Shown here: piece by piece, positions 9,113 to 19,859 of the stretch
How the letters are laid out: each line of letters begins with the position of its first letter
How positions within the stretch are numbered: position 1 is the first letter of the stretch
Origin: an uncultured bacterium
Lineage (GTDB): Bacteria > Actinomycetota > Actinomycetes > S36-B12
Length of the DNA: 36,975 bases
Reading direction: 5' to 3'
Assembly: GCA_903934925.1 (NCBI GenBank)
Contig: CAIZPS010000127.1
Span: 1 to 36,975, forward strand
Made by a program: the position numbers and the translations under genes
The notes under the pieces: model-generated
The model's database searches: none
Told to the model about the DNA's origin: nothing
Seen by the model: the letters and a program-made list of their open reading frames with translations, nothing else

Positions 9113-10089
9113 GGCAGGACGAGATCCGGACCCAGCGCTGCCTCGGTGTCCGGAATGCCGAGCTCGGCCGCGCGCTTGTCCGCGAGAGCCAGGAGACGCC
9201 TGATCCGGCCCGCGATCGCGTCCTTGGTCATCGGCGGATCCGCCAAGGCACCGAGCTCCTCGAGACTGGCCTGCTGATGCTCCAGCCGCAGGCGACCAGC
9301 GGAGAGCAGGTGCTCGGGCACATCCGTGCCGAGGATCTCCATGGCCCTCTGCACGCGGGCGCCGGCGGCGACTGCGGCTCGAGCGGAACGGCGGAGATTG
9401 GCGTCGTCGAAGTTCGCGAGACGATTTGCGGTGGCCCGGACCTCGCGGCGCATGCGCCGCTCCTCCCACGCGAGCACGGACTCGTGCGCTCCGAGACGGG
9501 TAAGCATCGCCCCGATGCCGTCGCCGTCGCGGATCACCACGCGGTCCACTCCCCTGACCTCGCGCGACTTCGCCGGGATTCCAAGGCGCCGCGCCGCGCC
9601 GACCAGAGCAAGAGCCGCTTCCGGACCAGGACAGGTGATCTCAAGGGAGGAGGATCTCCCTGGTTCCGTCAGTGATCCGTGGGCGAGAAAGGCGCCGCGC
9701 CACGCCGCCTCAACATCGCACACGCCACCCGCCACGATGGCCGGAGGAAGACCGCGCACCGGGCGCCCGCTTCCGTCGACGACCCCGGTCTGTCGCGCGA
9801 GGGCCTCGCCCCCATCGACGACGCGCACCAGGTAGCGAGATCCCTTGCGCAGGCCGCCGGCCTGCACCAGCACGACTTCTGCCTCGTGGCCGTACACCTC
9901 GAAGACGTCCTTGCGCAGGCGACGAGCAGCAGCACCTGTATCTAGCTCAGCCTCGATGACGATGTGGCCGCCGACGATGTGCAGTCCGCCGGCGAAGCGA
10001 AGGATGGTCGAGACCTCGGCCTTCCGGCAGCAGGACTTCGCCAGGTCGACTCGGCTGAGCTCGTCCTTGACCGCCGACGTCATCGCCAT
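9109..10089 (-). CDS. whiA: DNA-binding regulator WhiA
   Basis: WhiA combines an N-terminal LAGLIDADG-like domain with a C-terminal helix-turn-helix. In streptomycetes it controls sporulation septation genes with WhiB; in Bacillus it affects division. The product is 326 residues with the near-invariant segments [56 protein letters not shown] and [16 protein letters not shown] (the HTH region). I chose the ATG at 10089 ([15 protein letters not shown]), as in relatives; a second ATG at 10083 has slightly better spacing to GGGAG. It is the third gene of the conserved rapZ-yvcK-whiA trio, 92 bases after yvcK. Confidence 0.97.
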   Translation of the reverse strand: MAMTSAVKDELSRVDLAKSCCRKAEVSTILRFAGGLHIVGGHIVIEAELDTGAAARRLRKDVFEVYGHEAEVVLVQAGGLRKGSRYLVRVVDGGEALARQTGVVDGSGRPVRGLPPAIVAGGVCDVEAAWRGAFLAHGSLTEPGRSSSLEITCPGPEAALALVGAARRLGIPAKSREVRGVDRVVIRDGDGIGAMLTRLGAHESVLAWEERRMRREVRATANRLANFDDANLRRSARAAVAAGARVQRAMEILGTDVPEHLLSAGRLRLEHQQASLEELGALADPPMTKDAIAGRIRRLLALADKRAAELGIPDTEAALGPDLVLP

Positions 10090-10181
10090 GCTCCCGCTAC
10101 CCCTTCCAGCCAGGTCGTTCTCGACGACTGCGTCCCTGGGCCAGAACACAAGGATCCGGTGCCCACGGCCCGCAGGACACC

Positions 10182-11162
10182 CTAGGCCAGCACCGTGTCG
10201 AAGGCGACGGCGAGGCGCTGCGGATCATGCATGCCGGCCTGTCCTGCGTCGGGACGACTGACGCTCATGAGGAAGGGCTCTGCTCCGAGATCGGCACAGG
10301 AGCGACGCAGTGCAGTCAGATCCTCCACGTGATCGCGATCGGCGATGACCGTGTCGACGCGTAGATCGGGCAGGTAGTTGTACAGGACGTCCAGGTAGGT
10401 GTGGGCTGCGAAGCCCGTGGTCTCACCCACCTGGGGATTGAGGTTCAGCACGACTATGCGTCGCGCAGGGCTCTCCGCGATGGCACGCGCCAGTTCGGGG
10501 ATCACCAGGTGCGGCATGACCGACGTGTACCAGGACCCAGGCCCAAGCACGATGGCATCTGCTTCACGCACGGCTTGCACAGCCTCTGGGCAGGCCGGAG
10601 GAGCAGGAGGATCCAGGGCGATGTGCAGAACGTCACCCGGGGTCGTCGCGACAGCCACCTGGCCGCGGACCTCAGCGACCTGATCGGGGCGCTCGGGATC
10701 ATGGCCGAGCACCTCCGCCACGATGGTCAACGGCACGGTTGCGCAGGGAAGCACCCGCCCGTTTGCGCCAAGCAGCGCCCCCACCCAGTCGAGACCGGTG
10801 ACCGCGTCACCGGTCTGCTCCCACAGAGCCGTGATCAGGAGGTTCCCGACCGAGTGACCGGCGAGCTCTCCCGACCCACCGAAGCGATGCTGAACGACCT
10901 GCTCCCACGTGCGACCCCACGCGTCATCGCCGCACAGGGCCGCCAACGCCATGCGAAGGTCGCCCGGCGGGAGCACTCCGAACTCCGATCGGAGTCGCCC
11001 GCTCGATCCTCCGTCATCAGCAACGCCAACCACGGCAGTGAGCTGGTCTGTCACGCGCCGGAGGGCTGCAAGCGATGACGCCAGTCCGTGCCCACCTCCG
11101 AGAGCAACCACATTTCGCCCTCCCGAGGTGGGCGTCAAGCGCATGCGTCCGTGTCGGCTCAC
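10182..11162 (-). CDS. yvcK: YvcK/CofD-like UDP-sugar-binding protein (gluconeogenesis factor)
   Basis: YvcK-family protein. Relatives bind UDP-N-acetylglucosamine and are needed for growth on gluconeogenic carbon sources and for normal cell-wall synthesis. The product is 326 residues. Seen: [14 protein letters not shown] near the N-terminus, [36 protein letters not shown] and [12 protein letters not shown]. The GTG start overlaps the rapZ stop as GTGA with no strong ribosome site, so it is probably coupled to rapZ; a later in-frame ATG (MRLTPTSGG) is an alternative. Confidence 0.95.
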   Translation of the reverse strand: MSRHGRMRLTPTSGGRNVVALGGGHGLASSLAALRRVTDQLTAVVGVADDGGSSGRLRSEFGVLPPGDLRMALAALCGDDAWGRTWEQVVQHRFGGSGELAGHSVGNLLITALWEQTGDAVTGLDWVGALLGANGRVLPCATVPLTIVAEVLGHDPERPDQVAEVRGQVAVATTPGDVLHIALDPPAPPACPEAVQAVREADAIVLGPGSWYTSVMPHLVIPELARAIAESPARRIVVLNLNPQVGETTGFAAHTYLDVLYNYLPDLRVDTVIADRDHVEDLTALRRSCADLGAEPFLMSVSRPDAGQAGMHDPQRLAVAFDTVLA

Positions 11163-12040
11163 TCTCGGCCCAGGTCTCGGTGGAAGGTGCGCACGACTAC
11201 GTCATCGAGTTGCAGCCTCCGGGCGAGCGCTTCGACCAAGGCGACACTGCGATGCTTGCCGCCCGTGCAGCCCACAGCGACGGTGACGTACCGCTTGCCC
11301 TCGCGCAGGTAACCACTGGACACAATGCGGACGAGGGAGTCGTAGGTCTCGATGAACTCCATGGCGCCGGGTCGCGACAGAACATCTGACGAGACCGGCA
11401 CATCAAGCCCGGTCAACGGGCGCAACTGCTCATCCCAGAAGGGATTCGGCAGGAAGCGCGCGTCGGCGACCATGTCGGCATCCACCGGGATCCCGTACTT
11501 GAAGCCGAAGGACATCACCGTGCACGTGAGGCGCGGCGGCTCTCCAGCCTCAAAGGCCTGCTCGATGCGCCTCCTGAGCACGTGCACGTTGAGCGACGTC
11601 GTGTCGATGACGAGATCGGCGCGCGCCCGAAGGTCAGCGAGCATCTGCCGCTCCGCCTGCAGGCCGTCGAGGATCCGCTGCCCAGCCTGAAGGGGGTGGG
11701 GGCGGCGTGAGCTCTCGAAGCGGCGCACCAGAGCCTCATCGGACGCCTCGAGGAATACGGTCCGCAGGCTCACCCCCTCGTCAGGGAGAGCATCGACAGC
11801 GTCGGACAGCTCGCGGAAGAAGGTTCCGCCTCTCGCGTCCACGACAACCCCGACCCGGTCCACATCTGGCGTGCGACGGGCAAGATCGACGGCGGAGACC
11901 AGGAGAGATGGCGGCATGTTGTCGATGACGAACCAGCCCATGTCCTCAAGTGCTCGGGCCGCCGTCGAGCGCCCTGCACCGGACATTCCCGTGACGAGGA
12001 CGAGATCGAGCCCGTGCTGCATGGCCGCATCATCCCGCAT
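11159..12040 (-). CDS. rapZ: RNase adapter RapZ-like nucleotide-binding protein
   Basis: RapZ/YvcJ-family P-loop protein. In Enterobacteria RapZ guides RNase E to the sRNA GlmZ; in actinobacteria the role is less clear. The product is 293 residues. Seen: Walker A VTGMSGAGRST, FVIDNMPPSL, GFKYGIPVDADMVADARFLPNPFW and VGCTGGKHRSV, the family signatures. I chose the ATG at 12040 because GGGGAGG lies nine bases upstream; the ATG at 12046 is too close to that site and the one at 12022 would trim six residues. It overlaps the uvrC end by 11 bases and yvcK by 4. Confidence 0.95.
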   Translation of the reverse strand: MRDDAAMQHGLDLVLVTGMSGAGRSTAARALEDMGWFVIDNMPPSLLVSAVDLARRTPDVDRVGVVVDARGGTFFRELSDAVDALPDEGVSLRTVFLEASDEALVRRFESSRRPHPLQAGQRILDGLQAERQMLADLRARADLVIDTTSLNVHVLRRRIEQAFEAGEPPRLTCTVMSFGFKYGIPVDADMVADARFLPNPFWDEQLRPLTGLDVPVSSDVLSRPGAMEFIETYDSLVRIVSSGYLREGKRYVTVAVGCTGGKHRSVALVEALARRLQLDDVVVRTFHRDLGRE

Positions 12041-13934
12041 GACCATCAGCCTCCCCCGCATGCAGGGCCGCGTGGATCGCAGCAGCCAAGGACGGTCCGA
12101 TGCCCGGCGCCTCCTGAAGTTGCTCGATACTCGCGGCCCGCATCGCCCGAACCGAGCCGAAGTGCCGCCGAAGTGCCGTCGCGCGCGTCTTTCCGAGCCC
12201 CGGGACGTCATCGAGGACACTCGCGGTCGACCGCCTTCCGCGACGCTGGCGATGGTGCCCGATGGCCCGCCGATGGGCTTCGTCGCGAATGCGCTGGAGC
12301 AGGTACAGCGCCTCGCTCGTGCGCGGCAGGATCACCGGGTCCTCATCCCCGGGCAGCCAGACCTCCTCGAGTCGCTTCGCCAGCCCGATCACCATCAGGT
12401 CCCCGACTCCTGTCGCCATGAGTTCATCCTGCGCCGCCCTCACCTGAGGAGCACCACCGTCGATGACGAGCAGGCTCGGCGGGTACGCGAACCGCGTGGG
12501 TGATCCCGTTTCGGTCGCCTCGGAATCAGATTCAGGACGCTCAACCGCGCTCGCACGACCGAAGCGCCGCCGCACCACCTCGGCCACTGACGCGAGGTCG
12601 TCCGCACCCGGCGTGCGGATGACATACGAGCGGTAGTCGGACTTGCGCGGCAGCCCGTCCTCGAAGACCACAAGCGACGCGACGGTGTCCTGCCCCTGGA
12701 GGGTCGACACGTCGATGCACTCGATGCGAAGTGGCGGCTCCGACAGGCCCAGCGCATCCTGCAGCTCCTGCAGCGCCAAGCTCCGCGTGGTGAGATCACC
12801 GACGCGGCGGGCCGTATGGAGCCTGAGCACATTCTGCGCATTCTCGACGGCCGTCGACATGAGGGCACGCTTGTCACCACGCTGCGGAATGCGTACGGCC
12901 ACCTTCGCGCCCCTCAATCCGGTGAGCCATTCGGCCACCGTGGACGGATCATCAACCGCCACCGAGGTCAACACCTCACGGGGAGGGCGCACCACGTCCG
13001 CGTCCGAATAGATCCGCTGGACGGCACGCTCCACGTACCCGCCGCGGGTGAGGTCTTCCGCCTTCTCCAGCACGAACCCGCGCTCGCCGACGATGCGTCC
13101 CTCGCGCACATGAAAGACCTGCACCGCCATCTGGAGGTCGTCCTCGAAGACTCCGATGACGTCCGCGTCCGTGGCATCGTCGAAGACCACGGTGTTTCGC
13201 TCCAGCGCCCGGCTCAGCGCCTGCCACCGGTCGCGCAGTCGAGCCGCCTCCTCGTAGTCCTGCGCATCGGCCGCGCTTCGCATGCGCTGCTCGACGCCGC
13301 GAATGAACGAATCAGTGTTGCCGTCGAGGAAGGTGCACAGGTCGTCGACGAGAGTCCGGTAGTCCTCAGGAGTCACCCGGTCGACGCAGGGAGCGCTGCA
13401 TTTGTCGATGTAGCCGAGCAGACAGGGGCGGCCCACCTGGGCTGCACGCCGAAAGACTCCGTCCCGGCAGGTGCGCACGGGGAAGACGCGCACGAGCTGG
13501 TCGAGGGTCTCTCGGATGGCCCACGCATGGGCATAGGGGCCGAAGTACCGGGAGCCCTTGCGCTTGGCCTCTCGCACTACAGCGGCACGTGGGTACTCGT
13601 CACTCACTGTGACGGCGAGGTAGGGGTAGCTCTTGTCGTCTCGGTACTTCACATTGAAACGCGGGTCATGCTCCTTGATCCACGAGTACTCCAGGGACAG
13701 GGCCTCCACCTCGGTGCGCACCACCACCCAGTCGACGCTGGATGCCGACGTGACCATCGAACGAGTGCGCGGATGCAGTCCGTCGAGGGCAGCGAAGTAC
13801 GAACTCAGTCGAGAACGCAGATTCCGTGCCTTGCCGACGTAGATGACGCGCCCAGAGGCATCACGAAACCGGTAGACGCCCGGCTCGGTGGGAATCGCAC
13901 CCGGAGCAGGTCGGTAGGAAGCCGGATCGGTCAC
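12030..13934 (-). CDS. uvrC: Excinuclease ABC subunit C
   Basis: UvrC makes both cuts around a DNA lesion in nucleotide excision repair. The product is 634 residues. Domains in order: GIY-YIG nuclease (GVYRFRDASGRVIYVGKARN), a four-cysteine region (CRDGVF to KCSAPC), a UVR motif that binds UvrB (AQDYEEAARLRDR), an RNase H-like nuclease (IECIDVSTLQGQDTVASLVV), and tandem helix-hairpin-helix motifs (VPGLGKTRATALRRHFGS, APGIGPSLAAAIH). The GTG at 13934 is the best in-frame start, 11 bases after the Rieske stop, but its ribosome site is weak. The start is therefore less certain than the gene. Confidence 0.97.
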   Translation of the reverse strand: MTDPASYRPAPGAIPTEPGVYRFRDASGRVIYVGKARNLRSRLSSYFAALDGLHPRTRSMVTSASSVDWVVVRTEVEALSLEYSWIKEHDPRFNVKYRDDKSYPYLAVTVSDEYPRAAVVREAKRKGSRYFGPYAHAWAIRETLDQLVRVFPVRTCRDGVFRRAAQVGRPCLLGYIDKCSAPCVDRVTPEDYRTLVDDLCTFLDGNTDSFIRGVEQRMRSAADAQDYEEAARLRDRWQALSRALERNTVVFDDATDADVIGVFEDDLQMAVQVFHVREGRIVGERGFVLEKAEDLTRGGYVERAVQRIYSDADVVRPPREVLTSVAVDDPSTVAEWLTGLRGAKVAVRIPQRGDKRALMSTAVENAQNVLRLHTARRVGDLTTRSLALQELQDALGLSEPPLRIECIDVSTLQGQDTVASLVVFEDGLPRKSDYRSYVIRTPGADDLASVAEVVRRRFGRASAVERPESDSEATETGSPTRFAYPPSLLVIDGGAPQVRAAQDELMATGVGDLMVIGLAKRLEEVWLPGDEDPVILPRTSEALYLLQRIRDEAHRRAIGHHRQRRGRRSTASVLDDVPGLGKTRATALRRHFGSVRAMRAASIEQLQEAPGIGPSLAAAIHAALHAGEADGHAG

Positions 13935-13945
13935 CGTGGAAGAGG

Positions 13946-14380
13946 TCAGCTGAGAATGACGGAGCCGCCGTCGACCGTGACGCCAGCCGGAGTGAGACCC
14001 TGCTGAGAGGGACCCTCGAGCACCGCACCGTCCGTCCCCGAGAAACGCGAGCCGTGACACGCGCAGATGATCTCGTTGTCGACGACCTCCGAGACAAGGC
14101 AGCCCTGGTGGGGGCATATTGCGGTGAAGGCCTTGAAGTCACCCTCCGTCGGCTGGGTGATCACGACCGCGGGCTCCTCGACGATGAGGCCACCCCCGAC
14201 CGGGATGTCGGCGGTGCTGGCCAGGGGGTCAGCAGCCGAGGTGACCTGCGAGGAGTCGCCCGCAGGAGCCTCCGAGGCAGCGGACTCCACAGGCGCCGCC
14301 TCCTCGCTCGACCCGCAGGCCGCCACGACCGCAGCGGTGGCGACAACCCCGCCTGAGACGAGCAGCGTCCGTCGTTCCAT
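13946..14380 (-). CDS. Rieske [2Fe-2S] lipoprotein, probable Tat export
   Basis: Small exported iron-sulfur protein of 144 residues. The N-terminus MERRTLLVSGG has a twin arginine, then a hydrophobic stretch and a lipobox ending VVAAC, followed by an Ala/Ser/Glu-rich linker. The cluster ligands are in CPHQGC and CACHGSRF, the two Rieske boxes. The ATG at 14380 has GGGAGG six bases upstream; an earlier in-frame ATG at 14422 would hide the signal. There is no cytochrome b or c gene nearby, so it is not a bc1 subunit here. It sits between uvrA and uvrC on the same strand, as in several other actinomycetes. Electron partner unknown. Confidence 0.9.
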   Translation of the reverse strand: MERRTLLVSGGVVATAAVVAACGSSEEAAPVESAASEAPAGDSSQVTSAADPLASTADIPVGGGLIVEEPAVVITQPTEGDFKAFTAICPHQGCLVSEVVDNEIICACHGSRFSGTDGAVLEGPSQQGLTPAGVTVDGGSVILS

Positions 14381-14478
14381 GACCAACCTCCCGATCCTGT
14401 GCTCTTCCCGGCAGTGTGCCATGCCCGGACTTGCGGCGCCCGGTGCCGGGTCAGTGGCTACCTCGTGGCCTCGGTCGC

Positions 14479-17355
14479 TCAGGCCTTCCTTCTCCTGCTC
14501 GGCTTCGCGGCCGCAGGACGCACTCCGAGCATCGGCGCGAGAAAGGCGCCGGTATGGCTGCCCGGAACTGCGGCCACCTCCTCAGGCGTTCCCTCAGCCA
14601 CGACAGTGCCTCCTCCCGAGCCGCCCTCGGGGCCCATGTCGATGACCCAGTCTGCCGTCTTGATGACATCGAGGTTGTGCTCGATCACGATGATGCTGTT
14701 GCCCTTGTCGACCAGACTCTGCAGCACGCCGAGGAGCTTGCGGATGTCCTCGAAGTGCAGCCCAGTGGTCGGCTCGTCGAGTACGTAGACCGTGCGTCCG
14801 GTGGAGCGCTTCTGCAGCTCGGCCGCGAGCTTGACCCGCTGCGCCTCACCGCCACTGAGCGTCGGCGCTGACTGCCCCATGCGCACGTAGCCGAGGCCGA
14901 CGTCGACCAGAGTGGACAGGTGCCGCGCAATGGGCGGAACCGCACGGAAGAACTCCAGCGCCTCCTCGATGGGCATGTCGAGCACCTGCGAGATCGTCTT
15001 CCCCTTGTAGTGCACCTCGAGGGTCTCGCGGTTGTAGCGGGCTCCGTGGCACACCTCGCAGGGCACGTACACGTCCGGTAGGAAGTTCATCTCGATCTTG
15101 ATCGTGCCGTCGCCGGCACACGCTTCACATCGCCCACCCTTGACGTTGAAGGAGAACCGGCCCTGCTGGTACCCACGGACCTTCGCCTCAGGGGTCTCGG
15201 CGAACAGGCGTCTGATGTGGTCGAAGACGCCCGTATACGTGGCGGGATTGCTGCGCGGGGTACGCCCGATGGGGCTCTGGTCCACGTGCACGACCTTGTC
15301 CACGTGCTCGAGACCGGCAACCTTCTTGTGTCGCCCCGGAACAGTGCGTGAACCGTTGAGTTCACGCGCGAGCACGTTGAACAGCACATCGTTGACCAGC
15401 GTGGACTTGCCTGATCCGCTCACTCCCGTGATGGCCACGAAGAGCCCCAGTGGGAAGGTCACCGACACATTCCGGAGGTTGTGCTCCTGCGCCCCGTGCA
15501 CCACGAGGGATCGATCTCCGCGAGGACGGCGGATAGCGGGCATCTCGATGCTCCGCTGTCCGCTGAGGTACTGACCCGTCACCGACTCCGGGTTGGACAT
15601 GAGGTCGGCAACCGGGCCACTCACCACGACGCGCCCACCATGCTCGCCGGCACCCGGTCCGATGTCGACGACCCAGTCGGCCGCTGAGATGGTGTCCTCG
15701 TCGTGCTCGACCACAATGAGCGTGTTGCCCAGATCACGCAGCCTCAGCAGAGTGTCGATCAGGCGTCGATTGTCTCGCTGGTGCAGGCCGATGCTCGGCT
15801 CGTCGAGCACGTAGAGCACACCGACCAGGCCGGATCCGATCTGCGTCGCCAGCCGGATGCGCTGCGCCTCACCACCCGCAAGCGTGGCCGCCCCTCGGTC
15901 GAGGGAGAGATAGTGAAGACCGACATCGACGAGGAAGGCGAGCCGCTCGTTGACCTCCTTGAGCACCCGGCTGGCGATCGTCGCATCGCGCTTGGACAGC
16001 CGCATCCCCGCAAGCAGTTCCGCCGCCTCGCCGATGGGCAGTGATGCGATGTCGGCGATCGAGTGACCCTCGATGGTCACGGCGAGCGAGATCGGCTTGA
16101 GCCTGGCACCGTTGCACGCCGGGCACGGCACCTCCCGCATGAAGCCCTCGAAGCGCTCTCGGCTGGCATCGGAATCTGCCTCCGCATGCCGGCGTTGGAC
16201 GAACGGAATCACGCCCTCGAAGGCCGTGTAGTAGGAGCGCTGGCGACCGTAGCGATTGCGGTAGCGCACATGGATCTCAGTCGGATGCCCCTCGAGCAGC
16301 GCCTTGCGCGCACTCTTGGGCAGGTTGCGCCACGGCGTTTCCATGCTGATGCCGAGCTCCTCGCACATCGCCTCCAGCAGACGGCGGAAGTAGTCCGAGA
16401 CCTGGCCGCGCGACCACGGTGCCAGGGCGCCGTCGTCAAGGGAGAGGTCCTCGTCGGGAACGACCAGCTCAGGGTCCACCTCCCGGCGGGTCCCCAGGCC
16501 CGTGCATTCGGGGCACGCGCCGAACGGGGAGTTGAAGGAGAAGGAGCGCGGCTCCAGTTCCTCGAAGGACAGTCCGTCCTTCGGGCAGGCCAGGTGCTCG
16601 CTGAAGACCTGCTCACGATGGGGGTCGTCCTCAGCCAGGTCGACGAAGTCGAGCACTACGAGACCGGCCGAGAGGCCCAGCGCCGTCTCGACCGAATCCG
16701 TCAGCCGCCGACGCGAGCTCGCCTTGACGGCGAGACGGTCCACGACCACCTCGATCGTGTGCTTCTCCTGCTTCTTCAGGGTCGGCGGCTCGTCGAGGGC
16801 GATCACGACACCATCGACGCGGGCACGCGAGTAGCCCTGGGACTGCAGCTGGCGGAACAGGTCGACGTACTCGCCCTTGCGCTCCCGCACCACGGGCGCC
16901 AGCACCTGGAACCGGGCTCCTTCATCCAGTTGGAGGACGCGGTCGACGATCTGCTGGGGTGTCTGACGCGAGATGACCGAGCCGCAGACAGGGCAGTGCG
17001 GCACACCGATGCGAGCGAAGAGCAGTCGGAGGTAGTCGTACACCTCGGTGATCGTGCCCACGGTCGATCGCGGGTTGCGCGATGTGGACTTCTGGTCGAT
17101 CGACACGGCGGGTGACAGACCCTCGATGAAGTCCACGTCGGGCTTGTCCATCTGCCCGAGGAACTGACGCGCGTACGAGGACAGGCTCTCCACGTAGCGC
17201 CGCTGACCCTCCGCGAAGATCGTGTCGAAGGCGAGGCTCGACTTGCCGGATCCCGAGAGCCCGGTGAAGACGATCAGCGCATCGCGAGGTAGGTCCACCG
17301 AGATGTCCTTGAGGTTGTGCTCACGCGCTCCACGCACGACGAGTCGCTCGCCCAC
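14479..17355 (-). CDS. uvrA: Excinuclease ABC subunit A
   Basis: Damage-recognition ATPase of nucleotide excision repair. The product is 958 residues. Two ABC modules are visible: Walker [14 protein letters not shown] and [13 protein letters not shown], signatures [11 protein letters not shown] and [11 protein letters not shown], and DEP Walker B motifs. The C-terminal zinc module keeps CEACAGDG and [10 protein letters not shown]. The first zinc site is degenerate: ACPECTGLG is present, but its partner reads ACPKDG. I prefer the GTG at 17355, with GAGGT upstream; GTG at 17361 is also possible. It is divergent from the MBL gene across about 47 bases. No GAAC-N4-GTTC LexA box is visible there. 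Confidence 0.97.
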   Translation of the reverse strand: MGERLVVRGAREHNLKDISVDLPRDALIVFTGLSGSGKSSLAFDTIFAEGQRRYVESLSSYARQFLGQMDKPDVDFIEGLSPAVSIDQKSTSRNPRSTVGTITEVYDYLRLLFARIGVPHCPVCGSVISRQTPQQIVDRVLQLDEGARFQVLAPVVRERKGEYVDLFRQLQSQGYSRARVDGVVIALDEPPTLKKQEKHTIEVVVDRLAVKASSRRRLTDSVETALGLSAGLVVLDFVDLAEDDPHREQVFSEHLACPKDGLSFEELEPRSFSFNSPFGACPECTGLGTRREVDPELVVPDEDLSLDDGALAPWSRGQVSDYFRRLLEAMCEELGISMETPWRNLPKSARKALLEGHPTEIHVRYRNRYGRQRSYYTAFEGVIPFVQRRHAEADSDASRERFEGFMREVPCPACNGARLKPISLAVTIEGHSIADIASLPIGEAAELLAGMRLSKRDATIASRVLKEVNERLAFLVDVGLHYLSLDRGAATLAGGEAQRIRLATQIGSGLVGVLYVLDEPSIGLHQRDNRRLIDTLLRLRDLGNTLIVVEHDEDTISAADWVVDIGPGAGEHGGRVVVSGPVADLMSNPESVTGQYLSGQRSIEMPAIRRPRGDRSLVVHGAQEHNLRNVSVTFPLGLFVAITGVSGSGKSTLVNDVLFNVLARELNGSRTVPGRHKKVAGLEHVDKVVHVDQSPIGRTPRSNPATYTGVFDHIRRLFAETPEAKVRGYQQGRFSFNVKGGRCEACAGDGTIKIEMNFLPDVYVPCEVCHGARYNRETLEVHYKGKTISQVLDMPIEEALEFFRAVPPIARHLSTLVDVGLGYVRMGQSAPTLSGGEAQRVKLAAELQKRSTGRTVYVLDEPTTGLHFEDIRKLLGVLQSLVDKGNSIIVIEHNLDVIKTADWVIDMGPEGGSGGGTVVAEGTPEEVAAVPGSHTGAFLAPMLGVRPAAAKPSRRRKA

Positions 17356-17402
17356 AGGCACCTCTTCCCGGATATGGTTCCGACGACGGATCGGAGGTCT
17401 GA

Positions 17403-18053
17403 ATGTATAACGGACGGGTCACCGTCGCTGGTCCGGCGGATGTCCACGAGCTGCCGCGACTGATCATCAGCAAGATCGCAGTCGGGCCCTACGACAACAA
17501 CACCTACGTGCTGCGCTGCCGGACGACCGGGGCCCAGGTTCTCGTCGACGCAGCCGCCGAACCCGGACGCATCATGGACCTCATAGGCCCCCAAGGCGTG
17601 GCGCTCATCATCACCACGCACCGTCATCCGGACCACTGGCAGGCCCTTCAGGAGGTCAAGGACCTCACGGGTGCGCCCACCGCCGCCCATATCGACGACG
17701 CCCCCGGCATTCCCGTGCCCACCGACGTTCTCCTGTCCGATGGCGAGCGGATCACCTTCGGTGCCTGCTCACTGGAGGCCATCCATCTGGTCGGGCACAC
17801 CCCCGGTTCCATCGCCCTGCTCTACGACGACCCCGAGGGTCCCCCGCACTTGATCACCGGGGACTGCCTGTTTCCGGGGGGAGTGGGCAAGACGCACTCC
17901 CCCGACGACTTCGACTCGCTGCTCGCCGACGTCGAGGCCAGGCTCTTCGACCGACTCCCGGATGAGACATGGGTGTACCCCGGTCACGGGTGGGACACCA
18001 CCATCGGCGCCGAGCGGCCACACCTTGCCGAATGGCGCGAACGTCGCTGGTAG
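17403..18053 (+). CDS. MBL-fold metallo-hydrolase (glyoxalase II-like)
   Basis: Metallo-beta-lactamase fold hydrolase, 216 residues. Seen: the metal motif THRHPDHW (HxHxDH), [10 protein letters not shown] supplying the next histidine, [12 protein letters not shown] supplying the bridging aspartate, and YPGHG near the C-terminus. This pattern fits glyoxalase II and other thioester or lactone hydrolases; the true substrate cannot be told. The ATG has GGAGG five to six bases upstream. It is transcribed away from uvrA, an arrangement found widely in actinobacteria (as in M. tuberculosis Rv1637c/uvrA). Confidence 0.88.
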   Translation: MYNGRVTVAGPADVHELPRLIISKIAVGPYDNNTYVLRCRTTGAQVLVDAAAEPGRIMDLIGPQGVALIITTHRHPDHWQALQEVKDLTGAPTAAHIDDAPGIPVPTDVLLSDGERITFGACSLEAIHLVGHTPGSIALLYDDPEGPPHLITGDCLFPGGVGKTHSPDDFDSLLADVEARLFDRLPDETWVYPGHGWDTTIGAERPHLAEWRERRW

Positions 18054-18134
18054 GGCACGGCCTGGCGACGCGCCTTCCGTCACGATCTCGCCGACCCGTT
18101 CTCCCAGCGCAATCCCCGGGAAGGCCACTGCGAT

Positions 18135-18146
18135 TAGCCTGCTGTC
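18135..18146 (+). promoter_or_regulatory. Leaderless promoter of the GNAT gene
   Basis: TAGCCT (18135-18140) followed by exactly six bases and then ATG at 18147. With RNA start about seven bases after a -10 box, the A of ATG would be the first RNA base. No ribosome site precedes the ATG, which supports a leaderless mRNA. Confidence 0.55.
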
Positions 18147-18734
18147 ATGGTCCAGGTACGCGAGGCAACCGCCGAGGACACGGATGCGCTCACTGCCATG
18201 GTGGCCGCAGCCTTCTCCAGCGAAGCCGGCTGGGGATACATGCTCGGCCCAGGCAACGTCGACGCGATGCGCGCGTTTGCCCGCGCGCTCCTCATTCCCA
18301 AGATCCGCCGACGGACCGCCTGGGTCACGGACGACTGTCTGGCCCTCGCCATGTGGGAACTACGGTCGACGGACCTTTCCGTCGACGAGGACCACGAGTC
18401 GCTGTGGGCGGAGTGCCGCACCGAGATCGGCGAGGAGGCATGGAGGCGCATCGCCAACTACGACGCAGCGGTGAACGCAGCTGCACCCGCCCGGCCGTAC
18501 TGGTATCTCGAGGTGCTGGCCACCCATCCCGACGTCCAGGGTCGTGGCCGCGCAACTGCGCTGCTGCACCCCGGCTTCGAGGTCGCCGACGCCAACTGCT
18601 GGGACTCCTGGCTGGAAACGTCCGTCCCCAGGAACAAGGCCTACTACGAGGCACGCGGATTCACCGAGAGCCGGGAGTTCGATGTTCCGGGCGGACCGAC
18701 GACGTGGTGGATGTGTCGGCCGTCTGGCCCGTGA
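18147..18734 (+). CDS. GNAT-family N-acetyltransferase
   Basis: Predicted acetyl-CoA-dependent acetyltransferase, 195 residues, substrate unknown. The acetyl-CoA-binding motif A is seen as YLEVLATHPDVQGRGRATAL, and motif B as KAYYEARGF near the C-terminus. The N-terminus MVQVREATAEDTDAL is typical for the family. No ribosome site is present; the ATG is six bases after a TAGCCT box, so a leaderless start is likely. It is convergent with terC, 75 bases away; that gap has only a small palindrome GATCGCGATC and no clear terminator. Confidence 0.85.
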   Translation: MVQVREATAEDTDALTAMVAAAFSSEAGWGYMLGPGNVDAMRAFARALLIPKIRRRTAWVTDDCLALAMWELRSTDLSVDEDHESLWAECRTEIGEEAWRRIANYDAAVNAAAPARPYWYLEVLATHPDVQGRGRATALLHPGFEVADANCWDSWLETSVPRNKAYYEARGFTESREFDVPGGPTTWWMCRPSGP

Positions 18735-18809
18735 TCCGGAAGAGATCGCGATCGGGACGGCGAGTACCCCATTGCCGAGGTGACGCGAGTTGGTCTGGTG
18801 ACCGGGAGG

Positions 18810-19814
18810 TCAGCCCTCGGCCGACTCCTCGTCGTGCCGCGGCTCCGTGAGCCGGCCAGCGTGGGCCACGGCCGTCGGGTCCTTGCGGACCTTGAGCCAC
18901 GAACCCACGGCGACCACGGCGAGCACGAGACCGATGAACGCGAGGCTGATGTTCGTGGGGATCTTGGGGACCGTCTCCGGCCAGGTCTCGTGCCCCCAGG
19001 TCAGCACCAGCTTGATGCCGATGAAGACGAGGATCACCGCCAGGCCGAGTGACAGGTAGACGAGCTTGTCGAGCAGGCCCTTCAGCAGGAAGTACAGGGC
19101 GCGGAGGCCGAGCAGGGCGAACGCGTTGGCCGCGAATACCAGGTAGGGCTCCTGCGTCACGCCGAACGTCGCCGGGATCGAGTCCAGCGCGAAGAGGACG
19201 TCGGTGGAGCCGATGGCGATCATGACCAGAAGGAGCGGCGTGATGGCCTTGCGCCCATCGATCCGGGTGAAGAGCTTCGTGCCGTCGTAGTGGTCGCTGA
19301 CGAGGAACTTCTTGCGCACCACGCGCACGACGGCGTTGTCCTTGGGCTCCGGATCCTCGTTGCGGTGGCGGGCCAGCTGGATCCCGGTCCAGATCAGGAT
19401 GGCGCCGAACAGCACGAAGGTGAAGGAGAAGGCCGCAAGGGCCGCCGCACCCACGGCGATGAAGATGGCCCGGAGGATCAGGGCGAGGATCACGCCGATG
19501 AGCAGGACCCGCTGGTGCAGTTCTATCGGGACTGCGAACTGAGCAAGGATGATGATGAAGACGAAGAGGTTGTCGACACTGAGGGACTTCTCGACCAGAT
19601 AGGCAGCGAAGAACTGCGTGCCCATGTCGCTTCCCTGCCATACCCACATCGCGATGCCGAAGGCGATGGCGATCGAGATGTAGAAGATCGACCAGAACAG
19701 CGCCTCCTTGAACTGGACCTCATGCGGCTTGTGGCTGACGGTCACGAAGTCCAGGACGATGAGCCCGATGATGCCCAAGATCGTCACGGCCCACAGGCCG
19801 AGAGTGACATCCAC
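18810..19814 (-). CDS. TerC/Alx-family integral membrane protein
   Basis: Polytopic membrane protein of 334 residues with about eight or nine hydrophobic segments. TerC/Alx relatives are linked to manganese export and to metalation of secreted enzymes. Seen: the family motif YLVEKSLSVDNLFVF with acidic residues in membrane segments, and STDVLFALDSIPA, the second acidic signature. I chose the GTG at 19814 because AGGGAGG lies eight bases upstream; the GTG at 19844 would add ten hydrophilic residues and lacks a ribosome site. The C-terminus is charged. It lies downstream of uvrB on the same strand with an 86-base gap holding its own candidate promoter. Confidence 0.9.
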   Translation of the reverse strand: MDVTLGLWAVTILGIIGLIVLDFVTVSHKPHEVQFKEALFWSIFYISIAIAFGIAMWVWQGSDMGTQFFAAYLVEKSLSVDNLFVFIIILAQFAVPIELHQRVLLIGVILALILRAIFIAVGAAALAAFSFTFVLFGAILIWTGIQLARHRNEDPEPKDNAVVRVVRKKFLVSDHYDGTKLFTRIDGRKAITPLLLVMIAIGSTDVLFALDSIPATFGVTQEPYLVFAANAFALLGLRALYFLLKGLLDKLVYLSLGLAVILVFIGIKLVLTWGHETWPETVPKIPTNISLAFIGLVLAVVAVGSWLKVRKDPTAVAHAGRLTEPRHDEESAEG

Positions 19815-19859
19815 GAACGGGTCCTCCCTGTCGATGCGCGACACATGCCGCAGAGTGCG

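Noticed and set aside
8036-9469. Longer glycosyltransferase starting at 9469
   Set aside because: The extra 119 residues overlap whiA, are low-complexity Arg/Gly/Ser, and a GTGA-coupled start at 9112 gives a normal N-terminus.
13946-14380. Rieske subunit of cytochrome bc1
   Set aside because: Too small, carries a lipobox instead of a membrane helix, and no cytochrome genes are near.
14439-14450. Hairpin CCCGG/CCGGG after uvrA as a terminator
   Set aside because: A two-base loop, a short stem and no T-tract; chance in high-GC sequence is likely.
18735-18809. Terminator between GNAT and terC
   Set aside because: Only short palindromes (GATCGCGATC, GGTC/GACC) are present, too weak to call.
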